Positions 44,808 to 54,104 of a stretch of 64,000 nucleotides of DNA are shown in pieces. Origin of the DNA: Microbacterium aoyamense (GTDB taxonomy: Bacteria > Actinomycetota > Actinomycetes > Actinomycetales > Microbacteriaceae); NCBI RefSeq assembly GCF_023155855.1, contig NZ_JAKNUT010000004.1, positions 124,001 to 188,000 of the forward strand, in the 5' to 3' direction. Positions within the stretch are counted from its first letter, which is position 1, and each line of letters starts with the position of its first letter. A program made the translations under genes and the position numbers. The notes beneath the pieces were generated by a model. That model ran no database searches. It worked only from the letters and a program-made list of their open reading frames with translations, and was not told the DNA's origin.

Positions 44808-45293
44808 TCAGGCGTCGAGGGCGCCCACGAGCCCGTCGAGGCGATAGCCGAGCCAGTCGTAGATGCCGTACTTCGGGTCGTCGTGGTCGTGCTCGTCGTC
44901 GTTCACGATCCCGAGCCGCGTCGCGAGCACGAGCCGGATCGCGGCGAGGGTGCGCAGCCACGCCTGGACGTCCTCGCGATCGAGCACGATCGAGACCTGC
45001 TCGACGAACGCGGGATCGTCGAGGTCGTCGCCGAGTTCGCCGACGTGGCCGAGCGTCGCGAGCACGCGCGCGGCATCCGACCGACGCCTTCCCAGGAGGT
45101 CGCTCTCGGTCACCTCGCGGAACTCACGCGCCGCCTCGGGGTCTTCGTACGCGTCGGGGACCAGGCGCAGGACGGCCGGATCGTCACCGGAGTCGGCCGA
45201 CTCGTCGAGCAGCTCATCGAACTGCACGACGAGCCCGGCGAGATGCGCCGCCTCGATGCGGGCCAATTCGAGCACGATCGTCTCGGGGGTCAT
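44808..45293 (-). CDS. DUF2017 protein of the clpS operon
   Basis: 161 residues from ATG at 45293, overlapping the clpS stop. Helical and acidic, with AWLRTLAAIRLVLATRLGI and PKYGIYDWLGYRLDGLV near the end, which are typical of the actinobacterial DUF2017 family always found beside clpS. Function unknown; the linkage suggests a part in adaptor-dependent proteolysis. Confidence 0.85.
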   Translation of the reverse strand: MTPETIVLELARIEAAHLAGLVVQFDELLDESADSGDDPAVLRLVPDAYEDPEAAREFREVTESDLLGRRRSDAARVLATLGHVGELGDDLDDPAFVEQVSIVLDREDVQAWLRTLAAIRLVLATRLGIVNDDEHDHDDPKYGIYDWLGYRLDGLVGALDA

Positions 45294-45583
45294 CGCGGTG
45301 CCTCTCTCACGGTCGCCCAGAGTCCGTAGTCGTGCATGGCCTGTGCGTGCAGTTCCATCTGCTCGCGTGCGCCCTCGGCGACGACGGCGTGACCCTCGTG
45401 GTGCACAGCGAGCATGAGGCGCTCCGCCTCGGTCTTCGAGAAGCCGAAGTACTCGCGGAACACATGGCTCACGTAGCTCATGAGGTTGACGGGATCGTTC
45501 CATACGACGGTCTGCCACGGCGGTGACGCAGCGACGGACTCGTGGCGATCCACGTCGATGTCGGGCTGTGCGAGCGGGGACAT
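45290..45583 (-). CDS. clpS: ClpP/ClpA-type protease adaptor ClpS
   Basis: 97 residues from ATG at 45583, which overlaps the upstream stop (TGATG); GTG at 45592 is possible. The core shows VVWNDPVNLMSYVSHVF, the N-degron pocket residues Asn-Asp, and MLAVHHEGHAVVAEG. ClpS delivers proteins with bulky N-terminal residues to a Clp ATPase. Confidence 0.93.
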   Translation of the reverse strand: MSPLAQPDIDVDRHESVAASPPWQTVVWNDPVNLMSYVSHVFREYFGFSKTEAERLMLAVHHEGHAVVAEGAREQMELHAQAMHDYGLWATVREAPR

Positions 45584-45933
45584 CAGGCCCACCCGAGTTC
45601 GTGCAGCCGAGCATCGTCGATGCCGTAGAAGTGAGCGATCTCGTGGACGAGCGTCGTATGCACCTCATCGCGCAGATCGTCCTCGGTGTCGCACGCCGCG
45701 AGGTGCGGCTCGCGGTACACGATGATGCGGTCGGGCAGCTCGCCCACGCCGTAGCGTTCGCGTTCGGTCAGCGCCCAGCCGTCGTAGAGCCCGAGCAGGT
45801 CGAGGCTGCCGTCCTCGGGGCGATCCTCGACGACGAACACGACGTTGTCGAGACCGTCGACCATGTCGTCGGGAAGGCGATCGAGCTCGTCGACGACGAG
45901 GGTCTCGAAGGCGGCGGCATCCATTTCCATCAT
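45583..45933 (-). CDS. Zincin-like metallopeptidase family protein (PF06262)
   Basis: 116 residues. The zinc motif HEIAHFYGIDD near residue 96 is preceded by the typical LLGLYDG and IIVYREP. This small family has a minimal zincin fold; whether it cuts proteins is unsettled. First gene of the operon with clpS and DUF2017, coupled by TGATG. Confidence 0.88.
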   Translation of the reverse strand: MMEMDAAAFETLVVDELDRLPDDMVDGLDNVVFVVEDRPEDGSLDLLGLYDGWALTERERYGVGELPDRIIVYREPHLAACDTEDDLRDEVHTTLVHEIAHFYGIDDARLHELGWA

Positions 45934-45961
45934 CGTGATGACGAAGAGAAAGCGAACATGG

Positions 45962-46035
45962 GGTGGCTAACGGGACTTGAACCCGCGACCCCCGCGACCA
46001 CAACGCGGTGCTCTACCAACTGAGCTATAGCCACC
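45962..46035 (-). tRNA. tRNA-His (GTG)
   Basis: Cloverleaf on the minus strand. The acceptor GTGGCTA pairs with TAGCCAC, with an extra G at -1 opposite the C discriminator, as required for tRNA-His. The D-loop is AGCTCAGTTGGTAGAGC, the anticodon loop TTGTGGT with GTG, and the T-arm GGGTTCAAGTCC. CCA appears to be encoded (45959-45961). Confidence 0.95.
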
Positions 46036-46071
46036 ATGTCTCCCGCTCGCGCAGGCAACCAGAAGATTCTC

Positions 46072-46698
46072 TCATATCTCGGGGACGAACGACGACACGA
46101 CGGACGCTGCGATCGCACGTGCTCCGTCACTCGTCGGACCGGGCTGCGGCACGAAGACCGCCTGCCGGTAGTAGCCGAGCTCACGGATGGATTCGAGGAT
46201 GTCGGCGAGAGCGCGATGACCCCCGCCCTTCGCCGGCGCGTGGATGTACGCACGCGGATACCAGCGACGCGAGAGCTCTTTGATGCTCGACACGTCGACG
46301 TTGCGATAGTGCAGCCAGCGGTCGACGCGCGGCATGTACTTCGCGAGGAACATGCGGTCGGTGCCGATCGTGTTGCCCGCGAGAGGCGCCTTACCCTCGA
46401 GGGGCACGAAGCGCTGGATGTACTCGAGCGCCTGGAACTCGGCCTCGGCGACCGACACACCGTGCGGGATCTCTTCGAGCAGCCCCGACTTCTCGTGCAT
46501 CGCGGTGACGAAGTCGTTCATGTGCTCGAGTGCGGAAGCATCGGGCTTGATGACGACGTGGAAGCCCGGATCGAGCACGCGAAGCTCGAAGTCCGTGACC
46601 ACGACGGCGATCTCGACCAGCTCATCGACGGCGAGGTCGAGGCCGGTCATCTCGCAATCGATCCAGACCAGTCGATCGTTCTCCGATGCTCCCACCAT
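46072..46698 (-). CDS. orn: Oligoribonuclease
   Basis: 208 residues from ATG at 46698; an ATG at 46707 lies inside the probable -10 box and is less likely. DEDDh exonuclease motifs are LVWIDCEMTGLD, the middle TDRMFLAKYMPRVD and GGGHRALADI. It degrades dinucleotides and pGpG and is essential in many bacteria. It lies between two tRNA genes. Confidence 0.95.
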   Translation of the reverse strand: MVGASENDRLVWIDCEMTGLDLAVDELVEIAVVVTDFELRVLDPGFHVVIKPDASALEHMNDFVTAMHEKSGLLEEIPHGVSVAEAEFQALEYIQRFVPLEGKAPLAGNTIGTDRMFLAKYMPRVDRWLHYRNVDVSSIKELSRRWYPRAYIHAPAKGGGHRALADILESIRELGYYRQAVFVPQPGPTSDGARAIAASVVSSFVPEI

Positions 46699-46705
46699 GC
46701 GATCC

Positions 46706-46711
46706 ATCCTA
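46706..46711 (-). promoter_or_regulatory. -10 box (TAGGAT) of orn, leaderless
   Basis: On the minus strand TAGGAT plus seven bases reaches ATG at 46698. Confidence 0.5.
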
Positions 46712-46784
46712 ATGAGCGGCTCCGACGCAGGCCCCGCGGATCGTTTCTCGATCGATCGAGCCGGACGGTACCGTAGAGATGCCC

Positions 46785-46857
46785 GCCCCCGTAGCTCAGT
46801 GGATAGAGCAACAGCCTTCTAATCTGTCGGTCGCACGTTCGAATCGTGCCGGGGGCA
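46785..46857 (+). tRNA. tRNA-Arg (TCT)
   Basis: Acceptor GCCCCCG pairs with CGGGGGC, discriminator A at 46857. D-arm GTAGCTCAGTGGATAGAGC, anticodon loop CTTCTAA with TCT, and T-arm with GTTCGAATC. The last anticodon-stem pair is C-T, as in other actinobacterial tRNA-Arg(TCT). Confidence 0.95.
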
Positions 46858-46888
46858 CCCAGCGTCTCGAGGACGCCACCACCGCGGT

Positions 46889-46894
46889 TAGGCT
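46889..46894 (+). promoter_or_regulatory. -10 box (TAGGCT) of the alpha-mannosidase gene
   Basis: TAGGCT lies 25 bases before ATG at 46920, with GGAGG between. Confidence 0.45.
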
Positions 46895-46919
46895 TGTCGG
46901 CGGCCCAAAGACGGAGGCA

Positions 46920-49847
46920 ATGGTGCGCGGCTTCGCGGAATTCCTGTTCGGACTCGAGGCGCGGCAGCCGCGCGAGTTCCGGCGACTGCTGCGCGTGCGC
47001 GCGCAGATCTACACGACGATCGCACCCCTGCGCGCCGAGATCCTGCGCTCGCCCGAGCCGATCCCGTTCGCTCAGCTCGACGCATCCGCTTTCCGTCCCA
47101 TCGCGCCCGGGACGGCGTGGGGCAAGAAGATGGATTGCGCGTGGCTGCACGTGACGGGCGAGATCCCCACCGACGCCGGTGAGGTCGTCGTCATGCTGGG
47201 CCTGCGTGGCGAGGGCCTCGTCTACGCACCCGACGGCGAGATCGTCGACTCGACGTCGACGGTGTTCCTGCAGGGCGACCTGCCGCATTCCGGCGGAAAG
47301 TACCGGCCCGTGCGGGGGCTCGACCTTACGACGGGAACGGTGGACTTCTACGCCGACATCGCCTACAACGGCATCCTGCTGTACGAGTACGGACGGGCGG
47401 TGTTCCACGGTGCTCACCTCGCGCGGCGCGACGAGGCCGTGTTCGCGCTCTACTACGACTACATGACGCTGCTGGCGCTGGCGGATGCGACAACGGATGC
47501 CGCGCTGAGCCGTGGGCTGTTCGCATCGCTGCGCGAGGCGTACGCGCGCTTCGGTCGCGGCGACATCGGGGGAGCGCGCGCGGCACTCGCCCCACATCTC
47601 GAAGCGCCGAGCGACAGCACCTTCGTCTACGACGCGATCGGCCACGGGCACCTCGACATGGCCTGGCTCTGGCCCCTGCGCGAGACCCACCGCAAGTCGG
47701 CGCGCACGTACGCGAAACAGCTCGACAATCTGGCCGTCGAACCCGATTTCGTCTACGGCACGAGTCAGCCGCAGCAGATGGCGTGGATCAAGCAGGAGCA
47801 CCCCGAACTCTTCGGACGCGTGAAGGATGCCGTCGCCGCCGGACGCATGGAACTCCAGGGCGCGTTCTGGGTCGAGCCCGACACGAACCTGCCGAACGGG
47901 GAATCGCTCGTGCGACAAGCGCTCGTGGGACGCAGGTTCCTCGAGGAGGAGTTCGGGATCACCCGCGACGAGCTGCGCCTGTGCTGGCTGCCGGACACTT
48001 TCGGCTACAACGGCAACCTGCCCCAGATCCTGCGCAAGAGCGGAATGGACTGGTTCCTCACCATCAAGCTCGCGTGGAACAAGGTCAACGACTTCCCGCA
48101 TCGCACGTTCCACTGGGAGGGCATCGACGGCTCACGGGTTCTCGTGCACATGCCCCCCGAGGGCGACTACAACAGCCGCGCGGCGGCGGACAATCTGCTG
48201 GGCGGCATCGACCGCTACCCCGAACGGGATCTCGAGACCGCGCTCCTCGTCTACGGCGCCGGTGACGGCGGCGGCGGCCCGGGCGAAGTGCACCTCGAGT
48301 TGACGCGGCGTGAGCGTGACCTCCGCGGGCTGCCGAAGGTCGTGCCCGGCCGCGCACACGAATTCTTCACGCGTCTCGCGCAGCGCGACATCCCGCACGT
48401 GCACTCCGGTGAGCTGTACCTCGAGACCCATCAGGGCACGTACACGACGCAGGGGAACATCAAACGGATGGGTCGGGTGCTCGAGCGCAAGCTCCACAAT
48501 GCCGAAGTCCTCGCCGTGATGACCGGCAACGACAGCCGCGAAGCTCTCGCGCAGCACTGGCGCGACGTGCTGCTCAATCAGTTCCACGACATCATCCCGG
48601 GGTCTTCGATCTCTCGTGTCAATGTCGAGGCCATCGAGACGTACGAGCGGATCGAACGCGACCTCGATGCGCTCTCGGCGCAGTACACCGCGCAGCTGCC
48701 TGCGGCGGAGGCCGCGGCATCCGTCGTCAATCTCACGTCGTTCCCGCGCGACGAGTTCGTCCGTTCGGGGGATGACTGGTTCCACGCGACCGTCGCACCG
48801 TACGCGGCGGCGGCGCTCGTGCCGGCGGAGCCGCGCGACGACCTGTCGTTCACGGGCGACACGATGACGAACGGCGTGCTGATGCTGCGATTCGGACCTT
48901 CGGGAGAGATCGTCTCGTGCACGGATGCCGCCGGCACGGAGCACGCGCGTGACGGCTTCAATCGGCTCGTGCTGCACCGGGACCCGTACCAGTTCCCGTT
49001 CGACGCGTGGGACATCAAGCAGGATTACCACCGCACGCCCGGCAAGCCCCTCGCGCCGACGTCGCTCGAGACGGCCGTCGACGGTCCGACGATCGTGCGC
49101 ACGCAGCGCTTCCGGTTCTCGAACTCGACGATCGAGCAGCGCATCGTGCTCGAGGCCGGCAGCGATGTCGTCCGGTTCGAGACGACGGTCGACTGGCACG
49201 AGAAGCACCGGATGCTGCGGGCCGAGTTCCGTCCGCAGCGGTACGCCGACACCGTTCGATGCGAGATCCAGTTCGGTCACATCGAGCGGGTCACGACGGA
49301 GCGGGATGCCGTCGAGACGGCGCAGTTCGAAGTGTGCGCGCACAAGTGGATCGCCCTCGAGGACGCGACGGGCGGCTTCGCTCTGCTCAACGACGGCAAG
49401 TACGGCCATCGTGTGAAGAACGGCCTCGTGAGCCTCAATCTGCTCCGCTCGCCGACGTTCCCCGACAAGAACGCCGACAACGGCATCCATCGCTTCACCT
49501 ATGCCTTCACCCCGTTCGCGTCGGGTGACCTCGCGAAGGTCGTCCGTGAGGGATACCGCCTCAACAATCCGCTGATCCCGGCCGCGGGGGCGTCGTTCGA
49601 CCCGCTCATCCAGTCGAGCGAGGCGGGCGTCGTCGTCGAGACGGTCAAGATCGCGGAGTCGGGCTCGGGCACGATCGTGCGCCTGTACGAGAGTCTCGGG
49701 CGGCCCACGACCACAGCGCTCACGACGTCGCTGCCCGTGCGGAGCGCCGTCGAGACGGATCTGCTCGAGGTGCCCATCGGCGCCACCGACCTGTCGGCGA
49801 TCGAACTCGGTGCGTTCGAGATCAAGACGATCCTGCTGGAGGGCTGA
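46920..49847 (+). CDS. Alpha-mannosidase, glycoside hydrolase family 38
   Basis: 975 residues from ATG at 46920 with GGAGG four bases upstream. The catalytic domain (about 240-520) has the zinc-binding GHGHLDMAWLWPLRET and the nucleophile Asp in LCWLPDTFGYNGNLPQIL. A helical middle domain follows with HNAEVLAVM, then beta domains to the end. No signal peptide, so it is cytosolic. It probably releases mannose from imported manno-oligosaccharides. The transporter gene starts three bases after it. Confidence 0.93.
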   Translation: MVRGFAEFLFGLEARQPREFRRLLRVRAQIYTTIAPLRAEILRSPEPIPFAQLDASAFRPIAPGTAWGKKMDCAWLHVTGEIPTDAGEVVVMLGLRGEGLVYAPDGEIVDSTSTVFLQGDLPHSGGKYRPVRGLDLTTGTVDFYADIAYNGILLYEYGRAVFHGAHLARRDEAVFALYYDYMTLLALADATTDAALSRGLFASLREAYARFGRGDIGGARAALAPHLEAPSDSTFVYDAIGHGHLDMAWLWPLRETHRKSARTYAKQLDNLAVEPDFVYGTSQPQQMAWIKQEHPELFGRVKDAVAAGRMELQGAFWVEPDTNLPNGESLVRQALVGRRFLEEEFGITRDELRLCWLPDTFGYNGNLPQILRKSGMDWFLTIKLAWNKVNDFPHRTFHWEGIDGSRVLVHMPPEGDYNSRAAADNLLGGIDRYPERDLETALLVYGAGDGGGGPGEVHLELTRRERDLRGLPKVVPGRAHEFFTRLAQRDIPHVHSGELYLETHQGTYTTQGNIKRMGRVLERKLHNAEVLAVMTGNDSREALAQHWRDVLLNQFHDIIPGSSISRVNVEAIETYERIERDLDALSAQYTAQLPAAEAAASVVNLTSFPRDEFVRSGDDWFHATVAPYAAAALVPAEPRDDLSFTGDTMTNGVLMLRFGPSGEIVSCTDAAGTEHARDGFNRLVLHRDPYQFPFDAWDIKQDYHRTPGKPLAPTSLETAVDGPTIVRTQRFRFSNSTIEQRIVLEAGSDVVRFETTVDWHEKHRMLRAEFRPQRYADTVRCEIQFGHIERVTTERDAVETAQFEVCAHKWIALEDATGGFALLNDGKYGHRVKNGLVSLNLLRSPTFPDKNADNGIHRFTYAFTPFASGDLAKVVREGYRLNNPLIPAAGASFDPLIQSSEAGVVVETVKIAESGSGTIVRLYESLGRPTTTALTTSLPVRSAVETDLLEVPIGATDLSAIELGAFEIKTILLEG

Positions 49848-49850
49848 GCC

Positions 49851-51212
49851 GTGTCGATGGCAGTTGCACGATCGATCACCCCGCGCGCGCAGCGTGTCGC
49901 AGTGGTCACGGCGGGCTTCGGCCAGAACGCCGTGCTCACGATGGTGACGACGTTCATCCTCGTCTACCTGATCGAGTACGCCCACGTGAGCGCGGCCGGC
50001 ATCGCGGTCGTGACGGGCATCATCACGGCGACGAAGGTCTTCGACGCGTTCGCCGATCCCGTCATGGGCAGTCTGATCGACCTCACGCGCACGCGCTGGG
50101 GCAAGTTCCGGCCGTACATCCTGTTCTCGGCCGTTCCGGTGGCCGTCCTGTCGGCGCTTCTGTTCAGCGCGCCGGATGCCACGGAGCCCGCGAAGCTCGT
50201 CTTCTTCGGCGTCTGCTACTTCCTGTGGGGCATCGCCTACACGATGTGCGACGTGCCGTACTGGGGCCTCATCGGCTCGGCGTTCCCCGACTCGCGCGAA
50301 CGAGCCGGCGTGATCTCGAACGTGCGTGCCTTCGGTGCGATCTCGCTCGGAATCGTGACCCTCGGGATGCCGTGGATCGCGCGGTGGCTGAGCTTCGGCG
50401 ACGACACGACGGCGTTCGGCTGGAGCCTTGCGGCGGCGCTCGTCGCGGTCGTGGGCATGGGCCTCTACCTGCTCGCCTTCTTCCGGACCCGCGAGCGCGC
50501 CACGAGCGCCCTGTCCGAGCGACTCACGATGCGCGTGCTGTTCGGCACCCTCGTCAAGAACACGCCCCTGCTCATGGTGCTGCTCGGCTCGATCTTGGGA
50601 TTCGGCCGACTGATCGTGCAGGCCGGTGGCGCGGTCTTCGTCGTGATCGCCTACGGCGACGAGGGGTACTTCACTCTCATCGGCGCCGCGATCATCGTCG
50701 GCATGGTGCTGTCGTCGTTCCTGGCGCCGCTTCTGCTGCGGCTCGCGACCGGCAAATCGCTGATCATCTGGAGCACCGCGGCGGCCGTCGTGCTGTACCT
50801 CGCGATGTACGTCGTCGGCTTCGCGAACCTCATCGCGGTGCTCGTCTTCATCTTCCTCACGGGGCTCACGCTGGGCATCTTCGTCGTGGTCCAGACGACG
50901 ATGATCGCGGACGCGGTCGACGATGTCGAGCGCCGTACGGGTGTGCGCAACGACGGCATCTCGTTCTCGACGTTGACGTTCGTCTCGAAGATCATGAACG
51001 CCCTCGCGGTGCTGGCATTCGGCATCTTCATCGTCGCCGCCGGCTACGGAGCGGATTCCGCGGTCACACCTGAGATGCAGGCGATCGTCTGGGCATCGAT
51101 CACCCTCGTCCCGGCGATCAGCTGCCTCATCTCGATCGTGCCTTTCGCGTTCTACCGGATCGGTCTGCCGGCGCGCGGGGAAGTGCTGGCCAAGGCGGGC
51201 TCGCAGGCGTAG
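49851..51212 (+). CDS. GPH-family sugar:cation symporter
   Basis: 453 residues from GTG at 49851, with about 12 membrane spans. The GPH features DAFADPVMGSLIDLTRTRWGKFRPYI and the central ERAGVISNVRAFGA are clear. The family takes up glycosides and hexuronides with H+ or Na+. The operon with alpha-mannosidase suggests mannosides or manno-oligosaccharides as substrate; this is inferred. Confidence 0.9.
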   Translation: MSMAVARSITPRAQRVAVVTAGFGQNAVLTMVTTFILVYLIEYAHVSAAGIAVVTGIITATKVFDAFADPVMGSLIDLTRTRWGKFRPYILFSAVPVAVLSALLFSAPDATEPAKLVFFGVCYFLWGIAYTMCDVPYWGLIGSAFPDSRERAGVISNVRAFGAISLGIVTLGMPWIARWLSFGDDTTAFGWSLAAALVAVVGMGLYLLAFFRTRERATSALSERLTMRVLFGTLVKNTPLLMVLLGSILGFGRLIVQAGGAVFVVIAYGDEGYFTLIGAAIIVGMVLSSFLAPLLLRLATGKSLIIWSTAAAVVLYLAMYVVGFANLIAVLVFIFLTGLTLGIFVVVQTTMIADAVDDVERRTGVRNDGISFSTLTFVSKIMNALAVLAFGIFIVAAGYGADSAVTPEMQAIVWASITLVPAISCLISIVPFAFYRIGLPARGEVLAKAGSQA

Positions 51213-51239
51213 CGTCGGGGCTATCGGAAGGAGTGCATC

Positions 51240-51452
51240 ATGAGCACGACCGAGACCCACCACGCTCTCTGGGTCGCCTACGGAACGGGCGGCGTCCAGG
51301 GCAGCATCCGCAAGGACGAGAACGGCTACACGGTCACGATGGCCGGCGCGGAGGAGTCCGCCGGAACCTATCCGACGATGGAGATCGCGAAGAGCGCTCT
51401 CCACGCGCGGATGACTCCCGGGAGCGACTGGCCCCAGTTCCGCGAGCACTGA
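51240..51452 (+). CDS. 70-residue hypothetical protein
   Basis: From ATG at 51240 with GGAAGGAG upstream. A small beta-rich product (LWVAYGTGGVQGSIRKDENG, YTVTMAGA) with an amphipathic end. Recognised only as a widespread actinobacterial type without function. Confidence 0.75.
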   Translation: MSTTETHHALWVAYGTGGVQGSIRKDENGYTVTMAGAEESAGTYPTMEIAKSALHARMTPGSDWPQFREH

Positions 51453-51484
51453 GCCCGGATCGCGGTCTCGTCGCGGGGCTGTCG

Positions 51485-52117
51485 TCAGTCCGCGGCGACG
51501 CCTTGCGCCGCGCTGCGTGACGTCGACGTTCCGACATTCTTTCCTCGGCGCGTGTCGAGAAGCGGGAGCGCGATGTGGACGAGCGGCCCGATCAGCACGG
51601 CGAAGAGCACCGTCCCGATGCCCACCGTGCCGCCCAGGAGCCAGCCGACGAGCAGCACCGACAGCTCGACGCCCGCTCGACAGACCCAGATCGGCCAGCC
51701 GAGCTTCGCGTGCAGCCCGGTCATCAGCCCGTCCCGAGGACCGGGGCCGAACCGCGCGCCGATGTAGAGGCCGGACGCGACGGCGACGAGCACGATCCCG
51801 CCGAGCAGGGTCGCGAACTGTGCGATCACGCCCTCGACGGGAGGGAACACCGTCAGCACGACCTGCATGCTCGTGCCGACGAGCAGGATGTTGGCGATCG
51901 TCCCGACGCCGGGCTTCTGCCGCAGCGGGATCCACAGCAGCAGCACGAGGAACCCGACGATGTTCGTGATCCAGCCGATTCCGATGCCCGTGCGTACCGA
52001 GAGGCCCTGGGCGAACACCGTCCACGGATCGACGCCGAGCCCCGCTTCGACCGTCATCGCGCACCCGGCCCCGTAGAGGACGAGACCGACGAGGAGCTGG
52101 ATGACGCGGCGAGGCAT
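51485..52117 (-). CDS. yczE: YczE-family membrane protein
   Basis: 210 residues from ATG at 52117; an ATG at 52129 lies in the operator. Five to six spans are seen, with VEAGLGVDPWTVFAQGLS, WITNIVGFLVLLLWIPLRQ and IGARFGPGPRDGLMTGL, the YczE/YyaS/YitT pattern. Function unknown. In Bacillus and others, yczE is controlled by the divergent MocR-type regulator YczR, as arranged here. Confidence 0.85.
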   Translation of the reverse strand: MPRRVIQLLVGLVLYGAGCAMTVEAGLGVDPWTVFAQGLSVRTGIGIGWITNIVGFLVLLLWIPLRQKPGVGTIANILLVGTSMQVVLTVFPPVEGVIAQFATLLGGIVLVAVASGLYIGARFGPGPRDGLMTGLHAKLGWPIWVCRAGVELSVLLVGWLLGGTVGIGTVLFAVLIGPLVHIALPLLDTRRGKNVGTSTSRSAAQGVAAD

Positions 52118-52123
52118 GCAAAC

Positions 52124-52161
52124 ATCCAATCGTACTATTGGACTGGGTCATGCAGTCCAAT
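52124..52161. promoter_or_regulatory. Operator between yczE and its MocR-type regulator
   Basis: Three half-sites of one type occur: ATCCAAT (52124-52130), ATTGGACT (52137-52144) and AGTCCAAT (52154-52161). The last two form a perfect 8-bp inverted repeat with nine bases between, and CCAAT N6 ATTGG forms a second one. They cover the promoter region of both genes. Confidence 0.65.
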
Positions 52162-52166
52162 ATGGA

Positions 52167-52172
52167 TACAGT
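52167..52172 (+). promoter_or_regulatory. -10 box (TACAGT) of the MocR-type gene, leaderless
   Basis: TACAGT plus six bases reaches ATG at 52179. Confidence 0.55.
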
Positions 52173-52178
52173 GGCCGG

Positions 52179-53603
52179 ATGGACTCCCGGATCTCCGCCC
52201 GCGCGCTCTCGATCGCCCTCGGTGGCTGGCGGACGCGCGAACCCGTCTACGAGGCGCTCGCGGACGCCATCCGTCTCCTGTGCCTCGACAACCGCATCGC
52301 CCCGCGCACAGCGCTTCCCGCGGAGAGGGAACTCGCGCTCGCTCTCGGGGTCAGTCGCAGCACCGTCGCCGCGGCGTATCGCAGCCTGCGCGACACCGAT
52401 CACATCGCGAGCACGCGTGGATCGGGGAGTGTCACGCGCCCTCTGCAGCGGCGTGACCCCGGACGCATCGTGCCCACGGAGGGCACGATCGACCTGCAGC
52501 AGGCGAGCCCACCCGCCTGGCCTGGACTCGCCGGCATCATGTCGGAGGTCGCGCTCTCGTCGACTGCCCTCGTGTCGCGCGTCGGATACGACGTCCTGGG
52601 GCGCAGCGAGCTTCGTGAGGCGATCGCCGCGAGGTATCGCCTGCGCGGCATCCCGACCCGCGCCGACGACATCCTCGTCACGACCGGGGCGCAGAGCGCG
52701 ATCCATCTGCTCGCCTCGGTGCTCCTGGGTCGGGGTGACCGCGCGCTCATCGAGACGCCGACGTATCCGCATGCGGCCGATGCGCTGCGTCGCGCCGGGG
52801 CGCGCCTGGTGGGACTGCCGGTGACGACGAGCGACGGCTGGGATCTCGATCGCGCCGAGCAGGCGTTCGCGCGGACGCTGCCGGTCTTGGCCTACCTGAT
52901 GCCGGACTTCCAGAATCCGACGGGTCGTTCGATGAGTCCGCAGGAGCGTCGCGTCATCGCGCGCGCGGGGGAGCGGGCCGGCACGGTGCTCGTCCTCGAC
53001 GAGACCACGGCCGACCTCGACGTCGATCGAGGCGTCGTCGAACCGGGATTCGACGACGCGGATCCCTCGACCATCGTGCGCATCGGCTCGCTCGGCAAGA
53101 CGGTGTGGGGCGGGCTGCGCGTCGGTTGGATCCGGGCGGATGCCGACCTCATCCGTCGCCTCATGGCCGCGCGTCCGACGCACGACCTGGGCACCCCCGA
53201 GTTCGAGCAGGCCGTTGCGGCAGCGCTGTTCGCCCGCTACCCCGAGATCGTCGCGCAGCGTTCGCATCTGCTGCGCGAAGGGCGCGACGTCGTCGCCGCG
53301 CACATCGCCGCGGCGTTCCCCGAGTGGACCGTGCCGCCCACGAGCGGCGGAGTGTCGCTGTGGATCGAGCTCGACGCGCCGCTGAGCTCGAGCCTGGTCA
53401 TGGACGTCCGCTCGCGCGGAGTGCTCCTCTCGGCCGGGCCGCGCTTCTCGGTCGAGGGCGGTCACGACCGACACCTGCGGATTCCGTTCACCGCGCCGCC
53501 CGACGACCTGGCGCGGGCGGTCGCGCTGCTGCGGGAGTCCTGGGAGCGCGTGCGGGGCGGCGCGCCGATCGCGCATCTGGAGCGATTCGACGCCGTCGTG
53601 TGA
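52179..53603 (+). CDS. MocR/PdxR-type regulator with aminotransferase domain (YczR-like)
   Basis: 474 residues from ATG at 52179. A GntR winged helix (residues about 20-90, AERELALALGVSRSTVAAAYRS) is joined to a class-I aminotransferase-like domain containing MPDFQNPTG and the PLP-Lys region RIGSLGKTVWGGLRVGW. Such regulators bind PLP or an adduct and usually control a divergent gene, here yczE. Confidence 0.9.
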   Translation: MDSRISARALSIALGGWRTREPVYEALADAIRLLCLDNRIAPRTALPAERELALALGVSRSTVAAAYRSLRDTDHIASTRGSGSVTRPLQRRDPGRIVPTEGTIDLQQASPPAWPGLAGIMSEVALSSTALVSRVGYDVLGRSELREAIAARYRLRGIPTRADDILVTTGAQSAIHLLASVLLGRGDRALIETPTYPHAADALRRAGARLVGLPVTTSDGWDLDRAEQAFARTLPVLAYLMPDFQNPTGRSMSPQERRVIARAGERAGTVLVLDETTADLDVDRGVVEPGFDDADPSTIVRIGSLGKTVWGGLRVGWIRADADLIRRLMAARPTHDLGTPEFEQAVAAALFARYPEIVAQRSHLLREGRDVVAAHIAAAFPEWTVPPTSGGVSLWIELDAPLSSSLVMDVRSRGVLLSAGPRFSVEGGHDRHLRIPFTAPPDDLARAVALLRESWERVRGGAPIAHLERFDAVV

Positions 53604-53607
53604 CGCG

Positions 53608-53871
53608 TCACCGCGCGTACCGCAGGCAGTCGACCGCATCGTCGGCAGTCCAGAACTCGCCCAGATCGCGGAATCCGCGGATGGATGCGTGGAATCGCCG
53701 TGCGCGGTAGCGCATCGCGTCGCCGACGCCGATCGCTTGAAGATGGCCGATGACGCGGCCGTCGCGATCGATCACCCGCCATAGCGACGCGGCGGCGCGC
53801 GCAAGGCTCACCGACGAGAGCGGAGAGATGGTCGGAGCGTCGAGCGGCTCCGCCTCCAGAGTCGGAAACAT
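53608..53871 (-). CDS. 87-residue hypothetical protein
   Basis: From ATG at 53871 with GAAGGGGG upstream; longer frames have no good start. The product contains SLWRVIDRDGRVIGHLQAIG and a basic RARRFHASIRGF, perhaps a small beta domain binding nucleic acid. It is convergent with the MocR-type gene. Function unknown. The 233 bp up to ssb show no further gene. Confidence 0.65.
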   Translation of the reverse strand: MFPTLEAEPLDAPTISPLSSVSLARAAASLWRVIDRDGRVIGHLQAIGVGDAMRYRARRFHASIRGFRDLGEFWTADDAVDCLRYAR

Positions 53872-54104
53872 GTCATTCCCCCTTCCACATTCGAAGATAG
53901 ATACGGGCTCCGACATTCGCCCGCGTGAGCGATGACCCGCCATTCCTCCACATGCAGAGGGCGGTCCCCCGTCGTCCCCAGTTCGCGGTGCGGAAGCGCA
54001 GCGCGCTGAGAACGGAATGCATCCTCGTTTCAGGCGGCGGTGACCGACGGGCACCGGATCACCGCCGCCGAGCCGGAGAAAGTCTCCGATCGAAAGGAAG
54101 AACG

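Noticed and set aside
46785..46857. tRNA-Arg as an integration site for the mannosidase-transporter pair
   Set aside because: No integrase, no repeated tRNA 3' end downstream, and base composition is not visibly different.
48132..53639. Very long antisense open frame of more than 1800 codons
   Set aside because: It covers several well-supported genes on the other strand and reads as the usual shadow in GC-rich DNA.
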